Source of the DNA: Candidatus Uhrbacteria bacterium
GTDB lineage: Bacteria; Patescibacteriota; Patescibacteriia; 2-12-FULL-60-25
NCBI GenBank assembly: GCA_016222815.1
Contig: JACRQE010000005.1
Location: forward strand, 62,001-126,000
Reading direction: 5' to 3'
DNA length: 64,000 bases
In this document: one piece after another, positions 15,494-23,787 of the stretch
How the letters are laid out: each line of letters opens with the position of its first letter
Position numbering within the stretch: position 1 is the stretch's first letter
Made by a program: the position numbers and the translations under genes
Notes under the pieces: model-generated
What the model was told of the DNA's origin: nothing
What the model saw: the letters and a program-made list of their open reading frames with translations, nothing else
Databases searched by the model: none

Positions 15494-17989
15494 ATGGCGG
15501 AAAACAAACAGCAGCAGCCGCTCCAGTATATCGGAGAAGTCGAGCAGCAGGACATCGTGCAGGAGATGCGCAAGTCTTTCCTGGATTACGCGATGAGCGT
15601 GATTGTGGACCGCGCTTTGCCTGACGTACGCGACGGCATGAAGCCGGTGCATCGGCGCATCCTGTATTCCATGTGGATGAGCGGCTTGCGTTCGACGGCC
15701 AAGTTCAAGAAGTGCGCCACGGTCGTCGGCGACGTGCTGGGCAAATACCATCCGCATGGCGATTCCGCGGTCTACGATTCGTTGGTCCGCATGGCCCAGG
15801 ATTTTTCGTTGCGCTATCCGCTCATCCGGGGCCAAGGAAACTTCGGTTCCATCGACGGCGATCCGGCCGCCGCTTACCGCTATACCGAGTCGAAACTCGA
15901 GACCATCGCTGAAGATGTCTTGGTGGATATCGAAAAAGAAACGGTCGATTTCCGGCCGAACTACGACGGTTCGACCAAAGAACCGAGCGTGCTGCCGGCC
16001 AGGTTGCCGAACCTGCTTTTGAACGGCACTTTGGGCATCGCGGTCGGCATGGCCACGAACATCCCGCCGCATAACCTGAAAGAGATCTGCGGCGCCGTGT
16101 GCGCCTTGATAGACGACCCCGAAACCACGGTCGAGGGGCTGATGGAACACGTGACCGGGCCGGATTTCCCGACCGGCGGCATCGTTTACGACATCAACGA
16201 GATAAAGCAGGCCTACGCCACGGGCAAAGGCGGCATCGTGATGCGTGCAAAGACCGAGATCGTGGAGGACAAGGCCGGTCAGTATAAGATCATCGTGAAC
16301 GAGATCCCGTACCAGGTGAACAAGTCCACGCTCATCGAACGCATCGCCGAGCTGGTGCAGGAAAAGAAGATCGAGGGCATCAAGGACTTGCGCGACGAGT
16401 CGAACAAGGACGGCATCCGCATCGTGATCGAACTCAAGAAAGACGCTTATCCGCGCAAAGTGCTGAACCAGTTGTTCAAGATGTCGCAATTGCAGGAGAC
16501 GTTCCACGTGAACATGCTGGCTTTGGTGGACGGCATCTTGCCGCGCGTGTTGACGCTCAAGAACATCCTGGAAGAGTACGTCAAACACCGGCAGTCGGTG
16601 GTCAAGCGCAGGACCGAATATGATTTGGCCCGCGCCCAGGAAAGGGCGCACATCCTGGAAGGTTTGCGCATCGCGCTCCTGAAGATCGACGAGATCATCG
16701 CGACGATAAAGAAATCCAAGGATAAGGATGAGGCCAGGGTCAACCTGATCAAGAAATTCAAACTGTCCGAAATTCAGGCCGGCGCCATCCTCGAGATGCG
16801 CCTGCAACAACTGGCCAACCTCGAACGTCTTAAGGTCGAACAGGAGTACGAGGAGAAGATGAAATTGATACAGGAATTGGAATCCATCCTCAAATCGCCC
16901 AAGAAGATGTTGAGCATAATCCGCGCGGAGGTAACCGACATGTCGGAGAAATTCGGCGACGACAGGCGGACGCAGGTGGTCAAGTCGCCGGTCGGGGAGT
17001 TCGCGAACGAAGACCTGATACCTGATGAACCGACCGTGGTCATGCTGACGGCCGACGGTTACATCAAGCGCGTGCCGCCGGATATGTTCCGTTCGCAAGG
17101 GCGCGGCGGAAAAGGCGTAGCCGGCCTAACGACCAAGGAAGAAGACCAGGTGGAGCATCTTTTCTCGACCAATACCCATGCCGAGGTCATGTTCTTCACC
17201 ACGCGCGGCCGGGTCTTCAGGCTCAAGGCATATGACGTGCCGCAGGGCAGCCGGACGGCCAAAGGCCAGGCTATAGTGAATTTCCTCCAGTTGGCGCCGG
17301 GCGAAAAAGTCGCGACCATCTTGCCGTTCGGCGATATGGATGGCGCTAAACACCTGGTCATGGTGACCGAGCAGGGGACGATCAAGAAAACGGACCTGAC
17401 GGAATTCGAGAACGTCAGGCGCTCTGGATTGATCGCGATAAACCTGCACGAGGGAGATGACCTCAAGTGGGTCAAACCGTCGTCAGGTTCGGATGAGCTC
17501 ACGCTCGTGACCCGGCAAGGCCAATCGATTCGCTTCAAAGAGACGGATATCCGTTCCATGGGGCGGAATGCGGCCGGGGTGCGCGGCATAAACCTCAAGA
17601 AGAAGGGTGACGCCGTGGTGGGCATGGATATCGTGTTGCCGTCACTCATAAAGAAAGGCCATCTCGAACTGTTCACCGTGGCCGAGAACGGATTGGGCAA
17701 GCGCACGAATTTGACTGAATACAAAGTCCAGAAACGCGGCGGCTCGGGCATCCGGACCATGAAAGTCACGCCCAAGACAGGTGGCGTAATCGGCGCGTTC
17801 GTCACCACAAAAGACGAGGATCGCGATATCATCCTGGTGTCCAAGAAGGGGATCGTGATACGCACGCCATTCAAGAACGTACCGAGCCTGGGTCGCGATA
17901 CGCAGGGCGTCCGCATCATGCGCTTCAAGGAAGAGGGCGATTCGCTCTCGAGCGCGGCGCTGATCGGCGGAGGAGAAGAAGAGAAATAG
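15494..17989 (+). CDS. gyrA: DNA gyrase subunit A
   Basis: [29 protein letters not shown]...; [28 protein letters not shown]; 831 aa. Confidence 0.97.
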   Translation: MAENKQQQPLQYIGEVEQQDIVQEMRKSFLDYAMSVIVDRALPDVRDGMKPVHRRILYSMWMSGLRSTAKFKKCATVVGDVLGKYHPHGDSAVYDSLVRMAQDFSLRYPLIRGQGNFGSIDGDPAAAYRYTESKLETIAEDVLVDIEKETVDFRPNYDGSTKEPSVLPARLPNLLLNGTLGIAVGMATNIPPHNLKEICGAVCALIDDPETTVEGLMEHVTGPDFPTGGIVYDINEIKQAYATGKGGIVMRAKTEIVEDKAGQYKIIVNEIPYQVNKSTLIERIAELVQEKKIEGIKDLRDESNKDGIRIVIELKKDAYPRKVLNQLFKMSQLQETFHVNMLALVDGILPRVLTLKNILEEYVKHRQSVVKRRTEYDLARAQERAHILEGLRIALLKIDEIIATIKKSKDKDEARVNLIKKFKLSEIQAGAILEMRLQQLANLERLKVEQEYEEKMKLIQELESILKSPKKMLSIIRAEVTDMSEKFGDDRRTQVVKSPVGEFANEDLIPDEPTVVMLTADGYIKRVPPDMFRSQGRGGKGVAGLTTKEEDQVEHLFSTNTHAEVMFFTTRGRVFRLKAYDVPQGSRTAKGQAIVNFLQLAPGEKVATILPFGDMDGAKHLVMVTEQGTIKKTDLTEFENVRRSGLIAINLHEGDDLKWVKPSSGSDELTLVTRQGQSIRFKETDIRSMGRNAAGVRGINLKKKGDAVVGMDIVLPSLIKKGHLELFTVAENGLGKRTNLTEYKVQKRGGSGIRTMKVTPKTGGVIGAFVTTKDEDRDIILVSKKGIVIRTPFKNVPSLGRDTQGVRIMRFKEEGDSLSSAALIGGGEEEK

Positions 17990-17998
17990 ACGGATAGA

Positions 17999-18032
17999 CA
18001 AAAAACACCGGCCATATCGCCGGTGTTTTTGG
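17999..18032 (+). terminator. Intrinsic terminator after gyrA
   Basis: aaaaaacaccggccatatcgccggtgttttt. Confidence 0.8.
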
Positions 18033-18064
18033 ACTTGACCAGAGTATTCGCGTAACATGCAGGC

Positions 18065-19558
18065 ATGAAAATGAGCCTGCCGGTATCAGCGGCTTTCGTC
18101 AGCGGTTTTGCGGTGATGAGTTTGGAGTTGTTGGAAGCGCGGCTTGTGGCGCCGTATTTCGGCTCTTCAGTCTTGGTCTGGACCAACATCATCGGCGTCA
18201 TCCTCGTGGCGTTGGCCTTGGGCGCCTGGGCAGGGGGAGCGGCGGCTGACAGATATCCGAAGCTGAAGACAGTGGCCGTGTTCTTGTTCGGTGCCGGGTT
18301 ATGGTCGGTGGCTTTGGCGGTCGGCGGACGCGTATTGCTCATGAGCCTGGCCGGAATGCAATCCGGGATTGCGACACCGCTGGCGTCGCTCATCCTGTTC
18401 GCTCCGCCGGCATTCCTGTTGGGGGCGGTCGCTCCGGCAGTGCTGCGGTTGACCGTGGAGAACGTCCAACACAGCGGACATGCGGCCGGCGTGCTTTCGG
18501 CGGTGGGGACGATCGGCAGCCTTTTCGGGACATATGTGACCGGTTACCTGCTTTTGCCGCACTATTCGGTAAGCGAGTTGTTCGTGGGCGTGGGGATAGT
18601 ATTGGTCGTCGAGGCTTTCTTGCTTATTGAACGGAAAAGTTTTTTCAGATCATCCGCGGTCCTGGCCGTGACCGGCATGGTGTCGGTGCCGAGCGTGTTC
18701 ATCGGCGACAGGTTGGTGCCCGGCGAAACGCTGCCTTCGGCTTACGGTCATGTGGCGATTGCGGATTTCGATTATCGGGGTGCCTCGGCTCGAGCGCTGA
18801 TAATCAATGCGGGTTTCCACTCGGCGGCCAGGCCGGATAGCTTGCAGACATCGGTCTTCGATTACGTCACGGCTCTGCAGGCTACGGATGAATTCGTGGC
18901 TGACCCGAAAAACATGCTGTTGATAGGCGGTGGAGGCATGCATGTGGCGGATAGTTTCCTTGAACGACATCCTGACGGGCAGGTGGATGCCATCGAGCTT
19001 GACCAGGCGGTCTATGCAGCGGCGGAAAAAGCGTTCGGCTTGCGCAGTCCGGAAAAAATCCGGATGGTCGTGGATGACGCGCGGCCGGCAGTGGCGCGAC
19101 TGACGAGTGAGTACGACGTGATCGTGGGGGATGCGTTCGGGGGCGACCACTGCGTACCTTGGCAGCTTTTGACGCGCGAAGCCATGGAGCTATACAAAAA
19201 GCACCTGAAGGCAGGCGGTGTGTTCGCCATCAACATCATCATGCCGACGGAGACGAACGGATCAGCCGGACGTCTGTTTGAAGCGCGGCTTGATGCGACG
19301 CTGCGGACGGCTTTCGGTTGGACCATTGCAGTTTCGACCATGAATAACGACAATGCGCAGGATGTGGCGAACGTCATCATCTTCGCCGGGCAGGGACAGA
19401 AGCCGGATGAAGCGAAACTACTATCCGCAATCCAGGAAAAATACGGGCTACCTAAGGCACGTTTGGTGGCGCTGCCGGAAGGCGGCGAACCCTGGACCGA
19501 CGACGCGGGCCCGGCGGACTACGAAAGCCTGGCCATGTACGGGGAAGTTTGGAAATAA
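18065..19558 (+). CDS. Fused membrane-domain / spermidine synthase-like protein
   Basis: 497 aa; N-terminal multi-TM; C-terminal NMLLIGGGGMHVADSFL...VDAIELDQAV...VVDDARPAV. Confidence 0.8.
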   Translation: MKMSLPVSAAFVSGFAVMSLELLEARLVAPYFGSSVLVWTNIIGVILVALALGAWAGGAAADRYPKLKTVAVFLFGAGLWSVALAVGGRVLLMSLAGMQSGIATPLASLILFAPPAFLLGAVAPAVLRLTVENVQHSGHAAGVLSAVGTIGSLFGTYVTGYLLLPHYSVSELFVGVGIVLVVEAFLLIERKSFFRSSAVLAVTGMVSVPSVFIGDRLVPGETLPSAYGHVAIADFDYRGASARALIINAGFHSAARPDSLQTSVFDYVTALQATDEFVADPKNMLLIGGGGMHVADSFLERHPDGQVDAIELDQAVYAAAEKAFGLRSPEKIRMVVDDARPAVARLTSEYDVIVGDAFGGDHCVPWQLLTREAMELYKKHLKAGGVFAINIIMPTETNGSAGRLFEARLDATLRTAFGWTIAVSTMNNDNAQDVANVIIFAGQGQKPDEAKLLSAIQEKYGLPKARLVALPEGGEPWTDDAGPADYESLAMYGEVWK

Positions 19559-19571
19559 GGGTATTAAAAAA

Positions 19572-19650
19572 TGTCGTCCTGAGCGGAGACCGTTTGACGG
19601 TCGAAGTCGAAGGATCTTTCCAAGGGTCCTTCGGCAGGCTCAGGACGACA
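19572..19650. repeat. Family B dispersed foldback repeat (TGTCGTCCTGAGC...GAAGGATC...)
   Basis: tgtcgtcctgagc...gaaggatctttccaagggtccttc...gctcaggacgaca inverted repeat. Confidence 0.85.
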
Positions 19651-19664
19651 ATTATTTTTTGATT

Positions 19665-20279
19665 TTATTTGTTCAGAACCTTGTCGATCAGACCGTACTC
19701 CACAGCTTGTCTGGGGTCCATGAAGTTATCGCGGTCCGTATCGGTCTCGATTTTTTTGATTTGCTGGCTCGTGTGTTTGGCCAGGATCTTGTTGAGCTGT
19801 TCTTTGACGCGGAGCATGCGTTCGGCGCGGATCTTGATGTCCGTGGCTTGGCCTTCGATGCCGCCGAGAGGCTGGTGGATCATGATTTCGGCGTTGGGCA
19901 GGGCGAAGCGTTTGCCTTTGGCACCACCGGCAAGCAAAACCGCGGCCATGGAAGCTGACATGCCGACGCAGACGGTCGAGACATCGCAGGCGATGTGCTG
20001 CATGGTGTCGTAGATGGCCAGGCCGGCGGTGACGCTGCCGCCCGGGGAGTTCAGGAAGAGCTTGATGTCTTTGGTCTTGTCCTGGCTCTCGAGGAACAGC
20101 ATCTGGGCGATGGTGATGTTGGCCACGTCGTCATCGATGGGCGAGCCCAGCATGATGATGCGGTCCTTGAGCAGGCGGGAATAGATGTCATAAGCGCGTT
20201 CGCCAGCTGACGTCTTTTCGATGACCGTGGGTACGAGCCAGGAATCGGAGATTTGCGAAGAGATCTGGTAAGGATTCAT
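19665..20279 (-). CDS. clpP: ATP-dependent Clp protease proteolytic subunit
   Basis: [37 protein letters not shown]; 204 aa. Confidence 0.95.
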   Translation of the reverse strand: MNPYQISSQISDSWLVPTVIEKTSAGERAYDIYSRLLKDRIIMLGSPIDDDVANITIAQMLFLESQDKTKDIKLFLNSPGGSVTAGLAIYDTMQHIACDVSTVCVGMSASMAAVLLAGGAKGKRFALPNAEIMIHQPLGGIEGQATDIKIRAERMLRVKEQLNKILAKHTSQQIKKIETDTDRDNFMDPRQAVEYGLIDKVLNK

Positions 20280-20305
20280 AGGTTTTAAGCATACATTAAT
20301 GCTCT

Positions 20306-20332
20306 TTAGCAGTCAAAAATGGTGAGTGCTAA
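20306..20332 (-). promoter_or_regulatory. CIRCE (HrcA) operator upstream of clpP
   Basis: TTAGCAGTC-N9-GAGTGCTAA; one mismatch to TTAGCACTC-N9-GAGTGCTAA. Confidence 0.85.
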
Positions 20333-20389
20333 ATATAAGAGGGAGCCAAAAAGCCCATCTTTCAGTCGATGGGCTTATTATGCTGCGCT

Positions 20390-20827
20390 TCATTTTGCCT
20401 TATTTGGTGTATTTTGGGCCCGTCTGGCTGTTGCGAGCGCGCTTTCAGCTTCATTGAACAATCCTTCGTCCCAGATTTTGCCTTGAATTTGCACCATACA
20501 GGCGGCATATTTCTGTTCCGCCAAATCGCCCCAGCGTGAAACCATCGGATCGCTAGAACTTCTGTACATCCTGGCTTCAGACATGCCGGAATCACAAGCC
20601 GCGCGTCTTTTTTGGATATCTTCCGGAGTCTTATCGAGTGAGGCTGCGGTAGGCGCCAGGTTGAGTTCGCTCATGGGAACGAAACAGCCTTGGAGGAAGT
20701 TGAGGGCAACCATGGCTGCCGCCGCTCTGGGGAGATTACGGAGCGCCTCCATTGCGGTTTTTTCGCGCTTCTTCAAATCAGGCTTTTTCTCGGTGGAGAA
20801 AGGCTGGGGCATGGTTTCTTGCGGCAT
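20390..20827 (-). CDS. Hypothetical protein, possible lipoprotein
   Basis: 145-aa ORF; hydrophobic AAAAMVALNFLQGC. Confidence 0.5.
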   Translation of the reverse strand: MPQETMPQPFSTEKKPDLKKREKTAMEALRNLPRAAAAMVALNFLQGCFVPMSELNLAPTAASLDKTPEDIQKRRAACDSGMSEARMYRSSSDPMVSRWGDLAEQKYAACMVQIQGKIWDEGLFNEAESALATARRAQNTPNKAK

Positions 20828-20903
20828 AATGCTTGGATATTATCACGGGTTTGGAGAGCTGGAAATACAAACCCGGATTTTTGGGATCCGGGCGATTGTC
20901 GGC

Positions 20904-21365
20904 TTAAGCGCAGAGGCGTAGGGCTTCCTGGGCGTAGAAACGTATTTGCGGCAGCAGGTTGTAGCGGGGATCATCCAGGTCCGCGGCCGTGAGCCAACGG
21001 ATATCGTCGTGTTCGTGTTCCGCGAGCACGACCCTGTCGGTTTTTGCACGGGCGAAATAGACCATGCCGATATGCTTGTGCGAGGGTGTTATGTCATGGA
21101 TGTCGAGGAAGATTGGCGGGATCAGCATTTGGCCGTTCGTCATGGCGACGTCCGGTCGTGTTCCTAGTAATTCAATCTCCAACCCGCTTTCCTCGCGGAC
21201 TTCGCGCAGGGCGGCGGTCTCCGGGTCCTCATCCAACTCCACATGTCCGCCAACTGCCAGCCAGATCCCCAGGGATTTGTGCTTGATGAACAGGACCTTT
21301 TCGGAATGGACGATGAAGATCGTGACGGCGAAATCAATTTTTTCGTGAATGTGCGGCATGGGCAT
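20904..21365 (-). CDS. NUDIX hydrolase
   Basis: Nudix box GGHVELDEDPETAALREVREESGLE. Confidence 0.92.
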   Translation of the reverse strand: MPMPHIHEKIDFAVTIFIVHSEKVLFIKHKSLGIWLAVGGHVELDEDPETAALREVREESGLEIELLGTRPDVAMTNGQMLIPPIFLDIHDITPSHKHIGMVYFARAKTDRVVLAEHEHDDIRWLTAADLDDPRYNLLPQIRFYAQEALRLCA

Positions 21366-21368
21366 ACC

Positions 21369-22391
21369 TTAATTTGCCTTCGGAGCCGCGTCAACTATCC
21401 GTGGACCGTCGGCAGTCACTTCGATTTTTCCGTTGACGGTGAAACCGGCGGCTTTTTTGTGACCGCCTCCGCCCAGGAGTTTGGCGACTTTGGAGACGTC
21501 GCGGCGCACGCTGCGGAATGAGCCTTTGACCTGGTTGCCCGGGAGTTCGCGCAGGGTCAGGATGGTGTCGCAATCGCCGACCACGCCGTTCAAAAAGTTG
21601 GCCGCACCGTCCACGGTTTCGTTAGGCAGGCCCGCGACGTCGGAGTTCAGGATATAGGTGCTGACCACGTCGTAATTTTCGTTGTAGCTCAAGCGCGACA
21701 GGAGCAAGCCCCAGATGTGGAGCAGATCAACGGATTTGTCGTGCAGGAGGTGCCTCAGGATCTCCTGATGGCGCGCGCCGTTGGCGACCAGGTCGGCCGC
21801 GGCTTCGATGCTGATCGGAGTGGTCGCGGAGTTCGAGAAATTGGAGGTATCGGTATACAAACCGGTCAAGAGCGAAGTCGCCAGCTTTTCATCCAGAGCG
21901 ACGTTGTTGGTCTGGAACATGCGCCAGACGATTTCGCAGGCTGAGGTGGCTTCGGGCAAAACGATGTTCAGGTGACCATAGCGTTCGTTGGTCACGTGGT
22001 GGTCGATGTTGATGAGCAGGTGGCCCGGCTGGAGGCGCGGCATGTGCTCGTGTACGCCGGCATAGCGCAGGTCGCCGGAATCGAAAACAACGACCACGTC
22101 GTATTTTCCGTCAAACACCACGGGGTCGCAACGGTAAAGGTGGATGTTGTCGATGAAGCGGAAGATCTTGGAAGGGGAATCGGCGCAGAACATGGCCACG
22201 TCCTTATCGAGCCCCAGAAGCCAGTTCATGACTGCCGAACTCGCGCCGAGCGTATCGCCATCCGGTTTTTTGTGGGCGACCAAAAGCACGCGCTCCGCCT
22301 GGCGGAGAGCTTCGTAAGCGCGGCCGAATTGGTGGGTGACGGCGTCCATATGGGTGATAAAGGAGCTTAGCACCGATACGGGGGGAGTCAA
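21369..22391 (-). CDS. DHH-family phosphoesterase (NrnA-like oligoribonuclease/pAp phosphatase)
   Basis: HKKPDGDTLGASSA, INIDHHVTNERYG, C-terminal GGGGHKKAAGF. Confidence 0.9.
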   Translation of the reverse strand: MTPPVSVLSSFITHMDAVTHQFGRAYEALRQAERVLLVAHKKPDGDTLGASSAVMNWLLGLDKDVAMFCADSPSKIFRFIDNIHLYRCDPVVFDGKYDVVVVFDSGDLRYAGVHEHMPRLQPGHLLINIDHHVTNERYGHLNIVLPEATSACEIVWRMFQTNNVALDEKLATSLLTGLYTDTSNFSNSATTPISIEAAADLVANGARHQEILRHLLHDKSVDLLHIWGLLLSRLSYNENYDVVSTYILNSDVAGLPNETVDGAANFLNGVVGDCDTILTLRELPGNQVKGSFRSVRRDVSKVAKLLGGGGHKKAAGFTVNGKIEVTADGPRIVDAAPKAN

Positions 22392-22412
22392 GGGTTTGAG
22401 GCTTCAATCTTT

Positions 22413-22487
22413 TGTCGTCCCACGGCTAGACCGGGGGATCTTACAAATGCCCATCGGTAAGGTTCCCGGTTGAACCGGGGAATGACA
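22413..22487. repeat. Family C dispersed repeat pair
   Basis: tgtcgtcccacggctagaccgggggatctta...cggtaaggttcccggttgaaccggggaatgaca. Confidence 0.75.
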
Positions 22488-22505
22488 GAAAATTTTTTAT
22501 GTTCT

Positions 22506-22886
22506 TCAAATTTCGCCTTCGCGTTTTAACTCGTTCAAAGTCTTTTCGATGACGGCGGCGCGGGCTTCAGTGGTATCGAATTCCCAGAACAGGTCGGGGA
22601 TGCGGCGGAGTTCGAGTTCGTGGGCCAGGCCGTCTTTGATGTCGCGTTTGTAATCCTCGAGGGAAATTTTGACGTCCTCGATGCGGTCTTCGGGCAGGAC
22701 GGAAAGCACGGCTTTGGCATGCAGGAGGTCGCGGGTGAGTTTGGCGTCCAGGACGGTCACGAAGACGCCGCGGGGGAATTCCACGCGTTCGGCCAAGACC
22801 GCAGCGAGGGCGTTGCGGAAGTGTTCCATGCCTTGTTCCATGCGAAGTGACATATGCGGGATGTTGTTCGTGAATGACGTTAGCAA
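22506..22886 (-). CDS. rbfA: Ribosome-binding factor A
   Basis: MSLRMEQGMEHFRNALAAVLAERVEFPRGVFVTVLDAKLTRDLLHAKAVLSVLPED. Confidence 0.8.
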   Translation of the reverse strand: MLTSFTNNIPHMSLRMEQGMEHFRNALAAVLAERVEFPRGVFVTVLDAKLTRDLLHAKAVLSVLPEDRIEDVKISLEDYKRDIKDGLAHELELRRIPDLFWEFDTTEARAAVIEKTLNELKREGEI

Positions 22887-22910
22887 TAATATCCTTTTTT
22901 GAAAAGGTGA

Positions 22911-22938
22911 AGCCCGGACGGTCTGGGTGACGGTCCGG
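22911..22938 (-). terminator. Intrinsic terminator-like hairpin
   Basis: aagcccggac...gtccgggctt. Confidence 0.6.
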
Positions 22939-22945
22939 GCTTGCT

Positions 22946-22976
22946 GTAGGGGCGAGGCATACCTCGCTCGTCGTCC
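22946..22976. repeat. Family A partial repeat
   Basis: gtaggggcgaggcatacctcgctcgtcg. Confidence 0.6.
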
Positions 22977-22977
22977 G

Positions 22978-23652
22978 TTAGTGGGACGAGGGCGGGACGG
23001 GCGTGGAAGGGACGGAGCGGCCGACGCCGGTCATGGTCCGGTAGGTGCGTTGGGTGACGCCAATCATGGAGGTGCCGATGGCGTTGCGGTCACGGGCGAT
23101 TTCCTCCGCGTCCTTGGGCGGGAAACCCATGTCGCGCGACACCTTGTCCTTGTCCAAGCCGATGGCGACCAGACAGAGATGGGCACCGGCCTCGAGCGCC
23201 TTGGCCGAGGTCTGGATTAGCTCCTCCTGCTTGTCCGGCGACAAATTGTCGCCTCCGTCGGTGAAGACGGTCAGGTCGAGGTTGACCTTGAATCCCTTGG
23301 CCTCGCTCCTGCTCTTCAGGTCCAGCATGGCCTTCAGGGCTTGGAGCACGGTCCCGTAGAGCAGGGTGTTGCCGTTGGAATCGTACTCAGGCAGAAGCGG
23401 CATGTCCTTGAGCAGTTGGGGCGGGATGTCGAAGGTCGAGGTATCGGCGAAGGTGATGACGAACCCCACTGCATTGCCGGCGTTGGGGTGGGCTTTGAGC
23501 GTCGTGATGTGCTTGTTGATGGCCTCACGGGGCACGTCGCCATGCTGGTTCATGGAACCGGAGCGGTCCATGATGATGGCGAAGATCGTGATTTCGCCCT
23601 TGGCCAAAGCTTCGATGCTCGCGAGGATGATCTGTTCTGCGTTGTTCTTCAT
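22978..23652 (-). CDS. von Willebrand factor A (VWA) domain protein
   Basis: MIDAS-type DRSGSMNQHG ... FADTSTF ... FTDGGDNLS. Confidence 0.85.
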   Translation of the reverse strand: MKNNAEQIILASIEALAKGEITIFAIIMDRSGSMNQHGDVPREAINKHITTLKAHPNAGNAVGFVITFADTSTFDIPPQLLKDMPLLPEYDSNGNTLLYGTVLQALKAMLDLKSRSEAKGFKVNLDLTVFTDGGDNLSPDKQEELIQTSAKALEAGAHLCLVAIGLDKDKVSRDMGFPPKDAEEIARDRNAIGTSMIGVTQRTYRTMTGVGRSVPSTPVPPSSH

Positions 23653-23787
23653 GAAAAGGCCTCTCTTTCCGTACTTCCCCTTATGGGAAGAATATCGCAT
23701 CTAAGCAGTATTTTGGGATTCTGTCAAGAGATGGATATCGGGGTTACCCCCTTCCAATGCGGCGATTTTATAGGTAATCTATTGGCC

